From JAGLTZ01 sp023135015 (GTDB lineage Bacteria; Blakebacterota; Blakebacteria; Blakebacterales; Blakebacteraceae): a stretch of DNA of 12,211 nucleotides. Where the stretch lies: NCBI GenBank assembly GCA_030631625.1, contig DAOVKT010000074.1:1-12211 (forward strand), written 5' to 3'. The first letter of the stretch is position 1. Each line of letters begins with the position of its first letter. The notes beneath the pieces were generated by a model. The model had not been told where the DNA came from, ran no database searches, and was given only the letters and a program-made list of their open reading frames with translations. A program made the position numbers and the translations under genes. Positions 1-5,853 of the stretch are shown here, piece by piece.

Positions 1-6
1 ATGACA

Positions 7-37
7 CTTGCGCAAAACGTGACGGGTTCTATATTTG
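7..37 (+). promoter_or_regulatory. Probable groESL promoter, Bacteroidota-like
   Basis: CTTG at 7-10 is followed by exactly 19 bases and then TATATTTG at 30-37. This fits the TTTG-N19-TAnnTTTG primary-sigma promoter described in Bacteroidota. Read as a classical sigma-70 promoter it would be TTGCGC-N16-TATATT, with a good -10 and a poor -35. Either reading puts the transcription start at about 42-44, just before the CIRCE element, which is the usual arrangement for HrcA control. The promoter call is inference from spacing and position. Confidence 0.6.
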
Positions 38-47
38 GAGCTTGCTG

Positions 48-74
48 TTAGCACTCACCTCTATTGAGTGCTAA
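48..74. promoter_or_regulatory. CIRCE operator (HrcA binding site)
   Basis: This is a perfect inverted repeat, TTAGCACTC-N9-GAGTGCTAA, identical to the CIRCE consensus bound by the heat-shock repressor HrcA. It lies between the predicted transcription start and groES, so HrcA would block transcription and the site would also form a hairpin in the mRNA leader. groESL in this organism is therefore expected to be repressed by HrcA and released when GroEL is titrated by unfolded protein. hrcA itself is not in the window. Confidence 0.97.
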
Positions 75-127
75 CAGGCATCTTATCATATCAGATTACA
101 TTTACAGGGCAACAAGGAGGAGAAAGC

Positions 128-418
128 ATGGCCCTCAAGGTGAAACCGCTTGCGGACCGCGTTGTTGTCGAGCCTCTCGAAGAAGAAGTACAGGAGAGGG
201 GAGGCATCATCATTCCGGATACCGCCAAAGAGAAGCCCCAGCAGGGTAAAGTCATGGCCGTAGGTCCCGGCGCAGTGGCGGATGACGGGTCACGGAAGCC
301 GATGGAAGTTAAGAGTGGGGACAGGATCCTTTACGGGAAGTGGACAGGTAGTGAAGTCCGCATCGACGAAACGGATTACCTGATCATGAGGGAGAGCGAC
401 ATTCTAGCCATCATCTAG
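128..418 (+). CDS. groES: Co-chaperonin GroES (Cpn10)
   Basis: This is a 96-residue protein of normal GroES length, the heptameric lid that caps the GroEL chamber in the cytoplasm. The core starts with KPLADRVVVEPLEEE. The mobile loop that contacts GroEL lies at about residues 17-34 and includes the hydrophobic GGIIIPDTA segment. The C-terminal strand runs YLIMRESDILAII. I chose the ATG at 128 because AAGGAGG lies 8 bases upstream and the protein then begins at the conserved N-terminus. The in-frame ATG at 68 is inside the CIRCE element and is not a credible start. It is first in the groES-groEL operon, with 120 bases before groEL. The TAG stop sits in the middle of a 16-bp palindrome. Nothing in the protein itself looks unusual. 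Confidence 0.98.
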   Translation: MALKVKPLADRVVVEPLEEEVQERGGIIIPDTAKEKPQQGKVMAVGPGAVADDGSRKPMEVKSGDRILYGKWTGSEVRIDETDYLIMRESDILAII

Positions 419-424
419 ATGATG
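409..424. repeat. 16-bp perfect palindrome over the groES stop codon
   Basis: CATCATCTAGATGATG is its own reverse complement and contains the groES stop codon TAG at 416-418. In RNA it could form a six-pair hairpin with a CUAG loop. No U-tract follows, so it is not an ordinary terminator. It might mark an mRNA processing or stability site between groES and groEL, or be chance because the first half is coding sequence. The function is unknown. Confidence 0.75.
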
Positions 425-459
425 AGATCCCTTATTACTACAACTCTTCACAGAATTTC

Positions 460-520
460 AGATAACAGATTCATCAGATAACAGATTCATCAGATAACAG
501 ATTCATCAGATAACAGATTC
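460..520. repeat. 16-bp tandem repeat, 3.8 copies, in the groES-groEL linker
   Basis: The unit AGATAACAGATTCATC occurs at 460-475, 476-491 and 492-507, with a fourth copy cut to 13 bases at 508-520. All copies are identical over their shared length. The array ends directly against the groEL ribosome-binding site AGGAGG at 521-526, which is 12 bases before the groEL ATG. Perfect identity suggests recent expansion by slippage. It is unusual in a chaperonin operon, where the linker is normally short and simple. Confidence 0.95.
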
Positions 521-538
521 AGGAGGTAGTGAATCACG

Positions 539-2161
539 ATGGCTAAGATTATCGAGTTTGACGTAAAGGCCAGAGATCACCTCAAGCAAGGGGTGGACAA
601 ACTGGCCAACGCGGTGAAGGTCACGCTGGGCCCGAAAGGGCGCAACGTGGTGCTGGACAAGAAGTTCGGCTCACCTACGGTGACGAAGGATGGTGTCACC
701 GTCGCAAAGGAGATCGAGCTGGAGGAACCGTTTGAGAACATGGGCGCCCAGATGTTGCGTGAAGTGGCTACCAAGACCAGTGATGTGGCAGGTGATGGTA
801 CCACGACCGCCACGGTTCTGGCCCAGTCGATCTTCCACGAGGGGCTGCGTAACGTGACCGCCGGCTCCAACCCGATGGACCTCAAGCGGGGCATCGAGGC
901 CGCCGTCGAGGCCGTGGTCGGTGAGCTGGAAAAGCTATCGAAGGACCTGACCTCTTCTAAGGAGATAGCACAGGTCGCTTCGATTTCGGCCAACAACGAT
1001 GAGGAAATCGGAGAGCTCATCTCCGAAGCTATGGAGAAGGTGGGCAAGGACGGCGTAATTACGGTCGAGGAGGCCAAGTCGATCGAGACCCACCTGGACA
1101 TCGTTGAGGGAATGCAGTTCGACCGCGGCTACACTAGCCCCTACTTCATCACGGACCCCGACAGCATGGAGGCTCTTATGGAGGAGCCGCTGATCCTGGT
1201 GCACGACAAGAAGATCAGCACGATGAAAGACATGCTGCCCGTCCTGGAGAAGGTTGCTCAGATGGGCAAATCGCTCATCATCATCGCCGAGGATATCGAA
1301 GGCGAAGCCCTTGCCACTCTTGTAGTGAACAAGATCCGCGGCACACTGAAAGTCGCAGCGGTCAAGGCGCCCGGCTTCGGTGACCGGCGTAAGGCGATGC
1401 TGGAGGACATAGCGGTTCTGACCGGCGCACGTGTCATCAGTGAGGACGCAGGCCTCAAGCTTGAGAACGCGACCTCCGGAGATCTGGGAACCGCCAAGAC
1501 GGTGATCCTTACCAAAGAGGACACCACCATCGTTGAGGGAGGCGGCCAGAAGGAGGAGATCAAGGGCCGGATCAGCCAGATCAAGAAGCAGATCGAAGAC
1601 ACGACCAGCGACTACGACCAGGAGAAACTCCAGGAAAGGCTGGCTAAATTGGCTGGCGGTGTCGCGGTGATCAACGTCGGCGCCTCAACCGAGACAGAGA
1701 TGAAGGAGAAGAAGGCCCGCGTCGAGGATGCTCTCCATGCCACCCGCGCTGCGGTGGAAGAGGGGATAATCGCCGGCGGTGGAGTGGCCTATCTGCGGAC
1801 GCTCGGCGCTATCGATAAGCTGAAGCTGGACGGTGACTGGGCCGTTGGAGCGAACATCGTCAGGAAGTCGCTCTTGGCCCCGACCCGCCTGATAGCTGAG
1901 AACGCGGGGCAGGAAGGTTCAATAGTCGTGCAGAAGGTGCTCGAGATGAAGCAGGATGAAGGCTTTAACGCGCGCACAGACACGTACGAGGATCTGGTGG
2001 AGAATGGTGTTCTCGACCCGACCAAGGTTGTCCGCATCGCGCTGGAGAACGCCGCCAGTATCGCTGCGCTGCTTCTCACGACCGAAGCGATCGTTACAGA
2101 TAAGCCTGAGGATGAGAAGATGCCGCCCATGCCGGCAGGCGGCGGAATGGGTATGTACTGA
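539..2161 (+). CDS. groEL: 60-kDa chaperonin GroEL (Cpn60)
   Basis: This is a full-length GroEL of 540 residues, the ATP-driven double-ring folding chamber that works with GroES in the cytoplasm. The equatorial ATP site shows VTLGPKGRNVVLD at residues 28-40 and GDGTTTATVLA at 85-95. The family signature AAVEEGIIAGGG spans residues 404-415, and the ATPase Asp is D397 (D398 in E. coli). The apical domain lies at about residues 190-375. The C-terminus keeps the Gly/Met-rich tail MPPMPAGGGMGMY that projects into the cavity. The ATG start has AGGAGG 12 bases upstream, slightly far, after a tandem repeat. It is co-transcribed with groES under CIRCE control and followed by a strong terminator. All landmarks are intact, so it is the functional chaperonin. 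Confidence 0.99.
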   Translation: MAKIIEFDVKARDHLKQGVDKLANAVKVTLGPKGRNVVLDKKFGSPTVTKDGVTVAKEIELEEPFENMGAQMLREVATKTSDVAGDGTTTATVLAQSIFHEGLRNVTAGSNPMDLKRGIEAAVEAVVGELEKLSKDLTSSKEIAQVASISANNDEEIGELISEAMEKVGKDGVITVEEAKSIETHLDIVEGMQFDRGYTSPYFITDPDSMEALMEEPLILVHDKKISTMKDMLPVLEKVAQMGKSLIIIAEDIEGEALATLVVNKIRGTLKVAAVKAPGFGDRRKAMLEDIAVLTGARVISEDAGLKLENATSGDLGTAKTVILTKEDTTIVEGGGQKEEIKGRISQIKKQIEDTTSDYDQEKLQERLAKLAGGVAVINVGASTETEMKEKKARVEDALHATRAAVEEGIIAGGGVAYLRTLGAIDKLKLDGDWAVGANIVRKSLLAPTRLIAENAGQEGSIVVQKVLEMKQDEGFNARTDTYEDLVENGVLDPTKVVRIALENAASIAALLLTTEAIVTDKPEDEKMPPMPAGGGMGMY

Positions 2162-2187
2162 TACCCGGCCGACCTCTTACGGCAGAT

Positions 2188-2230
2188 ACGCCCCGCCTGG
2201 AGTCTATACCGGGTGGGGCGTTTTTCTTTC
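2188..2230 (+). terminator. Rho-independent terminator of groESL
   Basis: A 13-pair stem (left arm 2188-2200, right arm 2209-2221, two G-U wobbles) closes an 8-base loop and runs into TTTTTCTTTC. It starts 27 bases after the groEL stop, so it ends the heat-shock operon. The T-run exists only on the plus strand, so it would be a weak terminator for the convergent HATPase gene. Confidence 0.93.
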
Positions 2231-2255
2231 CTCGTTACCGTACTGGAGAGTTATG

Positions 2256-2669
2256 CTATTGCTGGCCGGTGGAGCGGGGGAAAGTGCACTGCAGGATGTT
2301 CTCACCCTTACTGTTCCGCTCGTAGAGGGTTGTTTCGGCCAGCCGCCGCACTATCGAAAGGCCGCGCCCACCTTCATCCTGGCCGGCATTCCCGGTCACT
2401 AGCAGGAAGGGATTGAATTCGGGTGAGCGGTCGCGGAGCGTGAGGGTCACCGTCTGGGGTTCGATGTCCAGGCTGACTTCCACAATCCCCTCTGCGCCCT
2501 TATAGCCGTACTGCACGACATTGGTCACCAGCTCCTCCACGACCAGCTGCACGGAGAGGCTCAGTTCACTCTCACCGAGCGGGTCGAGATGCTCTTTGCA
2601 GAAGGATATGAGCACTTCGAGCGTGGCGGGGCCCCAGTTCACTTTAATGTGCGGCTGCTCCGGCTCCAT
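2256..2669 (-). CDS. Anti-sigma factor/serine kinase-like ATPase (HATPase_c_2, RsbW/SpoIIAB type)
   Basis: This is a 137-residue single-domain GHKL ATPase of the RsbW/SpoIIAB group. Such proteins bind a sigma factor or phosphorylate a STAS-domain partner on serine. The N-box reads VVEELVTNVVQYGY, with the Mg-binding Asn in TN. The first glycine box is altered to DRSPEFNPF, where DxGxxFxP is common. The second is EGGRGLSIVRRL near the C-terminus. I chose the ATG at 2669 because GGAGGT lies 5 bases upstream on the minus strand; a GTG at 2681 would add four residues and lacks a well-placed site. It is convergent with groEL and divergent from the ribD-like operon. No sigma factor, STAS protein or PP2C phosphatase lies nearby, so its target cannot be named. 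Domain assignment is firm, precise role is inference. Confidence 0.88.
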   Translation of the reverse strand: MEPEQPHIKVNWGPATLEVLISFCKEHLDPLGESELSLSVQLVVEELVTNVVQYGYKGAEGIVEVSLDIEPQTVTLTLRDRSPEFNPFLLVTGNAGQDEGGRGLSIVRRLAETTLYERNSKGENILQCTFPRSTGQQ

Positions 2670-2688
2670 GTGCACCTCCACTCCGCTT

Positions 2689-2720
2689 CAATCGTACGGG
2701 TGCTCCGCTTCGGGTGTCAA
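2689..2720 (-). promoter_or_regulatory. Probable promoter of the HATPase gene
   Basis: On the minus strand a perfect TTGACA (plus positions 2715-2720) is followed after 18 bases by TACGAT (2691-2696). The same bases read as TTG-N21-TACGATTG, one mismatch from the TAnnTTTG form seen upstream of groES and the ribD-like gene. The predicted start near 2682-2684 gives a leader of only about 13-15 bases, just enough to hold GGAGGT. Confidence 0.55.
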
Positions 2721-2744
2721 GATGGGGGGTGAGGGCCTTTGATG

Positions 2745-2776
2745 TTGAGTATATACAAGTGCCACGCGTAGATTTG
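2745..2776 (+). promoter_or_regulatory. Probable promoter of the ten-gene operon
   Basis: TTG at 2745-2747 is followed by 21 bases and a perfect TAnnTTTG element, TAGATTTG, at 2769-2776. No good classical -10 occurs here. The predicted transcription start, about 2781-2784, is only a few bases before the ATG at 2787, so the first gene may have an almost leaderless mRNA. It lies back to back with the minus-strand promoter at 2689-2720. Confidence 0.5.
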
Positions 2777-2786
2777 ATTTAAGGAC

Positions 2787-3452
2787 ATGTTGATTCGACT
2801 AAACATGGCGACCAGTCTGGACGGCAAGATCGCAGCCACAGACCGCGAAGCGGTTAGGCTGGGTTCGGATGCGGACATCCGCCGACTGGATGAGCTGAGG
2901 GCGTGGGCGGATGTGCTGGTGGTGGGGGCCGGGACCGTGCGTGCCCACGATCCTCCAATGGAGCTGAAGGATCCCGAGGCGTGCAGGCAACGCTTCTCGC
3001 AAGGCCGCCCTGAACACCCGGCGGTTGCGGTAATATGCGGCAGTCTCGATCTGCCTGCCGGGCGTACCTTCCGCACTCCCGGGCGGAGGCTGATAGTGAC
3101 GACCCGGCAGGCTGGTGAGCCGGCCCCCGAGCTGGTGGAGGCCGCGGAAATCTGGAGGATCGGAAGCGGGAAGGTGGATATTCCGGCCCTCGTGGAACGA
3201 CTGGCTGTTGAGGGAATGGAGAGGGTCCTGATCGAGGGGGGAGGAAAGACGGCCGCAGGTTTCTTTGAACACGATCTGGTTGACGAGCTGTTTATCACCG
3301 TCACCCGCTGGGTAATGGGGGATAACGGCGCGCCAACAATCGCTGATGCAGAAGAGGTGCTGGAGCCCCAGCCTCTGTATGACCTGATAGATGTGAAATC
3401 GACGGACGAAGAAGTCTTCCTGCAGTATCTGAGACGGAAGGATATGAAATGA
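2787..3452 (+). CDS. Stand-alone RibD C-terminal-type reductase (DHFR-like fold)
   Basis: This 221-residue protein matches the RibD_C reductase domain throughout, with no N-terminal deaminase domain. Visible landmarks are NMATSLDGKIA at residues 6-16, the NADPH-binding segment VGAGTVRAHDPP at 46-57, and LIEGGGKTAAGFF at 148-160. Known relatives reduce the ribosylamino-pyrimidine intermediate of riboflavin synthesis; a mycobacterial RibD-like protein can also substitute for dihydrofolate reductase. Because folB and folK lie two genes downstream, a role as a pterin or dihydrofolate reductase is plausible but unproven. The ATG at 2787 is chosen because the conserved N-terminus follows at once. 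AAGGA touches the start codon, so there is no normally spaced ribosome-binding site. It is the first gene of the operon and overlaps the next by four bases (ATGA). Confidence 0.88.
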   Translation: MLIRLNMATSLDGKIAATDREAVRLGSDADIRRLDELRAWADVLVVGAGTVRAHDPPMELKDPEACRQRFSQGRPEHPAVAVICGSLDLPAGRTFRTPGRRLIVTTRQAGEPAPELVEAAEIWRIGSGKVDIPALVERLAVEGMERVLIEGGGKTAAGFFEHDLVDELFITVTRWVMGDNGAPTIADAEEVLEPQPLYDLIDVKSTDEEVFLQYLRRKDMK

Positions 3453-4246
3453 AGCAATCTGTGCCCAGACTGTGCCTTTTCGGTGACGGGAAGATGTCGA
3501 GAGCGGTGCAGGCGGCCGCTAAGGCCTGGGACGTTACAGTCACTAGTGTTTTTAACGGGGACGATCTTCGAAACGGGCAGCCGCGTAAGAAGGCAGCCCT
3601 GAAGGGCGCCGAGGTAGGATTGGATTTTTCCGCCCCCGAAGCCGTGCCGGGCAACGTCCGTAGAGCTGTAGCGCTTGAGTTGCCTCTGGTCGTGGGTACA
3701 ACAAACTGGCAGGATCAGGCTCCGGACGTTAAGGCAGCTGTCTTGAACGGCGAAGGCTCGCTGCTGCATGCGCCCAACTTTGCATATGCGCTGAACGTCC
3801 TCATTTATCTGCTGAAGCAAGCTGCCCTCCTCTTTGACGGGGAGGAGGGATTCGACCCCTTCATCTGGGAGAAGCACCATGCCCGGAATGAAGAATCCCC
3901 GAGCGGGACTGCCCTCTATATTGGAGAAGTGCTGCTCGACGCCATCGATCACAAAGATCTCCTTCATATCGGGCCTGGTTCCGGCCCCATATCGTCAAAT
4001 CAGCTGAGCGTTGCGTCGGTTCGGGCCGGGTCGGACCCGGGCTGTCACACGGTCGGATTCGACGGCACGGCTGAGATGCTGGAGCTGGTCCATACGGTAA
4101 GGGACCGCAGCGCATTCGCAGCAGGCGCCATAAGGGCTGCCTGCTGGCTACACGGGCGGAAGGGCATCTACACGATGGAAGATGTAATGGAGGATCTGAT
4201 CGGGCAGGCCCATATCGCACTCGAAGAGGGACTCGGGGAGACCTGA
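3449..4246 (+). CDS. dapB: 4-hydroxy-tetrahydrodipicolinate reductase-like protein (DapB family)
   Basis: This is a 265-residue protein with the DapB plan: an N-terminal Rossmann segment (LFGDGKMSRAV, residues 10-20), the cofactor-site loop VVGTTNW at 81-87, APNFAYALNVL at 108-118, and a C-terminal domain with SVRAGSDPGCHTV at 190-202. DapB makes tetrahydrodipicolinate for lysine and diaminopimelate. The active-site motif usually reads E-x-H-H-x-x-K-x-D-A-P-S-G-T-A. Here residues 141-155 read EKHHARNEESPSGTA, so the catalytic Lys (K163 in E. coli) is Asn147 and the following Asp is Glu149. The third glycine of the nucleotide loop is also Ser. It may be an active variant or a paralogue with another substrate. 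GGAAGGA lies 6 bases upstream of the ATG. It overlaps both neighbours. Confidence 0.87.
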   Translation: MKQSVPRLCLFGDGKMSRAVQAAAKAWDVTVTSVFNGDDLRNGQPRKKAALKGAEVGLDFSAPEAVPGNVRRAVALELPLVVGTTNWQDQAPDVKAAVLNGEGSLLHAPNFAYALNVLIYLLKQAALLFDGEEGFDPFIWEKHHARNEESPSGTALYIGEVLLDAIDHKDLLHIGPGSGPISSNQLSVASVRAGSDPGCHTVGFDGTAEMLELVHTVRDRSAFAAGAIRAACWLHGRKGIYTMEDVMEDLIGQAHIALEEGLGET

Positions 4247-4605
4247 TGACCGACCGGCTCCTACTCAGGTCGCTCACTTTCCACGGCCACCATGGAGTCA
4301 CGCCCGGCGAACGCGAGGAAGGGCAGGATTTCGAGGTGGATGTGGAAGTTGGATACGACCAGCGCCCTGCCTCCGACAGTGACGATCTGGAGATGGCTGT
4401 GAATGCCCGAGATGTCTACCGGCTTGTGAAAACCGCGGTTGAAGGGCAGCCGTGCAACCTGCTGGAGACCGTGGCCCAGCTGGTGGCCGATGCCCTGCTG
4501 GAGTTGCCGCGTGTGGAGAGTGTGGTGGTCAGGCTCAAGAAACCGGGCACCAGTTTTACCGGTGGCGTGGGCGAGGGGTATGAGGTGGAGATAACACGCC
4601 CGTGA
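4246..4605 (+). CDS. folB: Dihydroneopterin aldolase FolB
   Basis: This 119-residue protein has the full FolB length and pattern. FolB cleaves 7,8-dihydroneopterin to 6-hydroxymethyl-dihydropterin, the step before FolK, and acts as a cytoplasmic octamer. The N-terminal FHGHHGVTPGEREEGQDFEV contains the conserved Glu22. NLLETVAQLVADALL follows at 71-85, and VRLKKPG near 95-101 supplies the conserved Lys99. The usual catalytic Tyr54, found in a HYxE/SYAD context in S. aureus and E. coli, is Ala54 here (MAVNARDVY). The nearby Tyr58 sits four residues later and would not be equivalent. It starts in a TGATG overlap with the dapB-like stop, with GGGGAG 5 bases upstream, and its stop overlaps the folK start. 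Identity is firm; full aldolase activity is uncertain because of the substitution. Confidence 0.94.
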   Translation: MTDRLLLRSLTFHGHHGVTPGEREEGQDFEVDVEVGYDQRPASDSDDLEMAVNARDVYRLVKTAVEGQPCNLLETVAQLVADALLELPRVESVVVRLKKPGTSFTGGVGEGYEVEITRP

Positions 4606-5147
4606 ACACCGATATATACCTGGCTTTCGGCTCCAATCTGGGAGACGGGGTGGCGGCGATCCAGACCGCCATAGCGTTCCTGGGGGAACGGGGCGTAGAG
4701 CCCGTTGCACTCTCCGGACTCTTCCGAAGCAAACCAAAATACCTTTCCGATCAGCCCGATTTTATTAACTGTGTTGGGCATTTCAAGACCGCTATCGATC
4801 CAAGGGAACTGCTGGCGGCGTGCAACGAGGCCGAAAAGGCCGCTGGCAGGCGCAGGCGGGAACACTACGGTCCGAGAGAACTGGATGTGGACATATTACT
4901 GTACGGTGGGGAGGTCATTTCAGAAAAAAGTCTGACCATTCCCCACCCGGCGATAGCGGAGCGGCTTTTCGTGCTGACCCCGCTGGCGGAGCTCTCGTGT
5001 ACCATTGTCGTGCCAGGTGTGGGGGTGGTGGGGGAGCTGCTGGAAGAGGCGCGCAGAATTCTACCCGTACAGGAGGAGGTAGTCAGACTGGGAGCGCTTC
5101 TACATTGCGGTTGTGGAGTCCCTGGCATAAGGTCTGACGGGACTTGA
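4602..5147 (+). CDS. folK: 6-hydroxymethyl-7,8-dihydropterin pyrophosphokinase (HPPK)
   Basis: FolK transfers pyrophosphate from ATP to 6-hydroxymethyl-dihydropterin, giving the substrate of dihydropteroate synthase. The 181-residue protein has YLAFGSNLGD at residues 6-15, QPDFINCV at 51-58, and the HPPK signature HYGPRELDVDILLYG at 88-102 with the two Mg-binding Asp residues D95 and D97. IPHPAIAERLFVLTPLAEL follows at 113-131. It is slightly longer than usual, with a poorly conserved Cys/Gly-rich tail. The start is GTG, chosen because it overlaps the folB stop by four bases (GTGA) and the conserved N-terminus begins at once; a GAGGTGGAG stretch lies about 10 bases upstream. The next gene follows after about 60 bases, the largest gap in this operon. 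Confidence 0.96.
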   Translation: MNTDIYLAFGSNLGDGVAAIQTAIAFLGERGVEPVALSGLFRSKPKYLSDQPDFINCVGHFKTAIDPRELLAACNEAEKAAGRRRREHYGPRELDVDILLYGGEVISEKSLTIPHPAIAERLFVLTPLAELSCTIVVPGVGVVGELLEEARRILPVQEEVVRLGALLHCGCGVPGIRSDGT

Positions 5148-5151
5148 AGAA

Positions 5152-5201
5152 GTCGGGAGACTGTTGCAGGATGTCGGGAGGAATAAATACCAGTCCGGGA
5201 G
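5152..5201. repeat. Three GGGAG motifs at exact 21-base spacing
   Basis: GTCGGGAG at 5152-5159 and 5173-5180 and GTCCGGGAG at 5193-5201 place GGGAG at 5155, 5176 and 5197, exactly 21 bases apart. The last one is the likely ribosome-binding site of the deoxynucleoside kinase, 7 bases before its GTG. The segments between are only loosely similar, so this is a degenerate repeat at best. Confidence 0.5.
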
Positions 5202-5208
5202 TTTGCGG

Positions 5209-5853
5209 GTGAAGGAAGCACGTTACATTGCGATAGAGGGCGCCATAGGGGTGGGCAAAACCAGCCTTGCCACCCTCCTGGGCCGGCGGCTGGGTGCGCG
5301 CCTGGTGTTGGAACGGCCCGACGAGAATCCCTTCCTTGACGACTTTTACAAGGATCCGCGCCGCTACGCCTTCAAGACCCAGCTCTTCTTCACACTCTCC
5401 CGCTACATGCAGCAGCAGGAGTTCAGTCAGCAGGATCTCTTCCACGATCTGGTGATAGCCGATTACATGTTCGCCAAGGACAAGATCTTCGCTTATCTGA
5501 CCCTCGACGACAAAGAACTGGCCCTCTATGAGAAGCTGGTCGATCTGATCGAACCCCAGATCCCGGTTCCCGATCTGATCATCTACCTGCAGGCCACAAC
5601 CGAAGTGCTGATAGAGCGTATCCGCCGCCGCCGGCGCTCTTACGAGCGGCGGCTTTCCGAAGATTATCTCCGCTCCCTCAACGAGGCGTATAACTACTAC
5701 TACTTCCATTACGACGCCAGTCCGCTGCTTGTAGTGAATACGAGCGAGATAGATTTCGTTCACCGCCAGGCCGACCTGGATGATCTGATCGAGGAGATAA
5801 GACGGCCGCACGCGGGCACGACCTTCTATGGCCCGGGAGCGTCGAAGCCATGA
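5209..5853 (+). CDS. Deoxynucleoside kinase (deoxyadenosine/deoxyguanosine kinase family)
   Basis: This is a 214-residue dNK-family enzyme that phosphorylates deoxynucleosides for nucleotide salvage in the cytoplasm. It has an N-terminal P-loop IEGAIGVGKTSLA at residues 9-21, the substrate-binding segment ERPDENPFLDDFY at 35-47, LVIADYMFAKDKIFA at 81-95, and an Arg-rich lid RIRRRRRSYERR at 137-148. Substrate preference among dA, dG and dC cannot be read from sequence. The GTG at 5209 is preferred because GGGAG lies 7 bases upstream and family members start close to the first strand. A TTG at 5164 would add 15 non-conserved residues. It follows folK and overlaps panB by four bases (ATGA). The kinase sits between folate and pantothenate genes without an obvious pathway link. 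Confidence 0.92.
   Translation: MKEARYIAIEGAIGVGKTSLATLLGRRLGARLVLERPDENPFLDDFYKDPRRYAFKTQLFFTLSRYMQQQEFSQQDLFHDLVIADYMFAKDKIFAYLTLDDKELALYEKLVDLIEPQIPVPDLIIYLQATTEVLIERIRRRRRSYERRLSEDYLRSLNEAYNYYYFHYDASPLLVVNTSEIDFVHRQADLDDLIEEIRRPHAGTTFYGPGASKP

Noticed and set aside
68..127. N-terminal extension of groES from the ATG at 68
   Set aside because: That ATG lies inside the CIRCE operator, has no ribosome-binding site and adds residues absent from GroES; the ATG at 128 has AAGGAGG.
1956..2402. 148-codon plus-strand frame running from groEL through the terminator
   Set aside because: It overlaps the conserved groEL C-terminus in another frame, crosses the intrinsic terminator and has no family similarity.
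2717..3967. 416-codon open frame on the minus strand opposite the RibD_C and dapB-like genes
   Set aside because: Ser/Arg/Pro-rich composition with no recognisable domain; it is antisense to two well-conserved coding genes and crosses their junction, so it is a GC-rich shadow frame.
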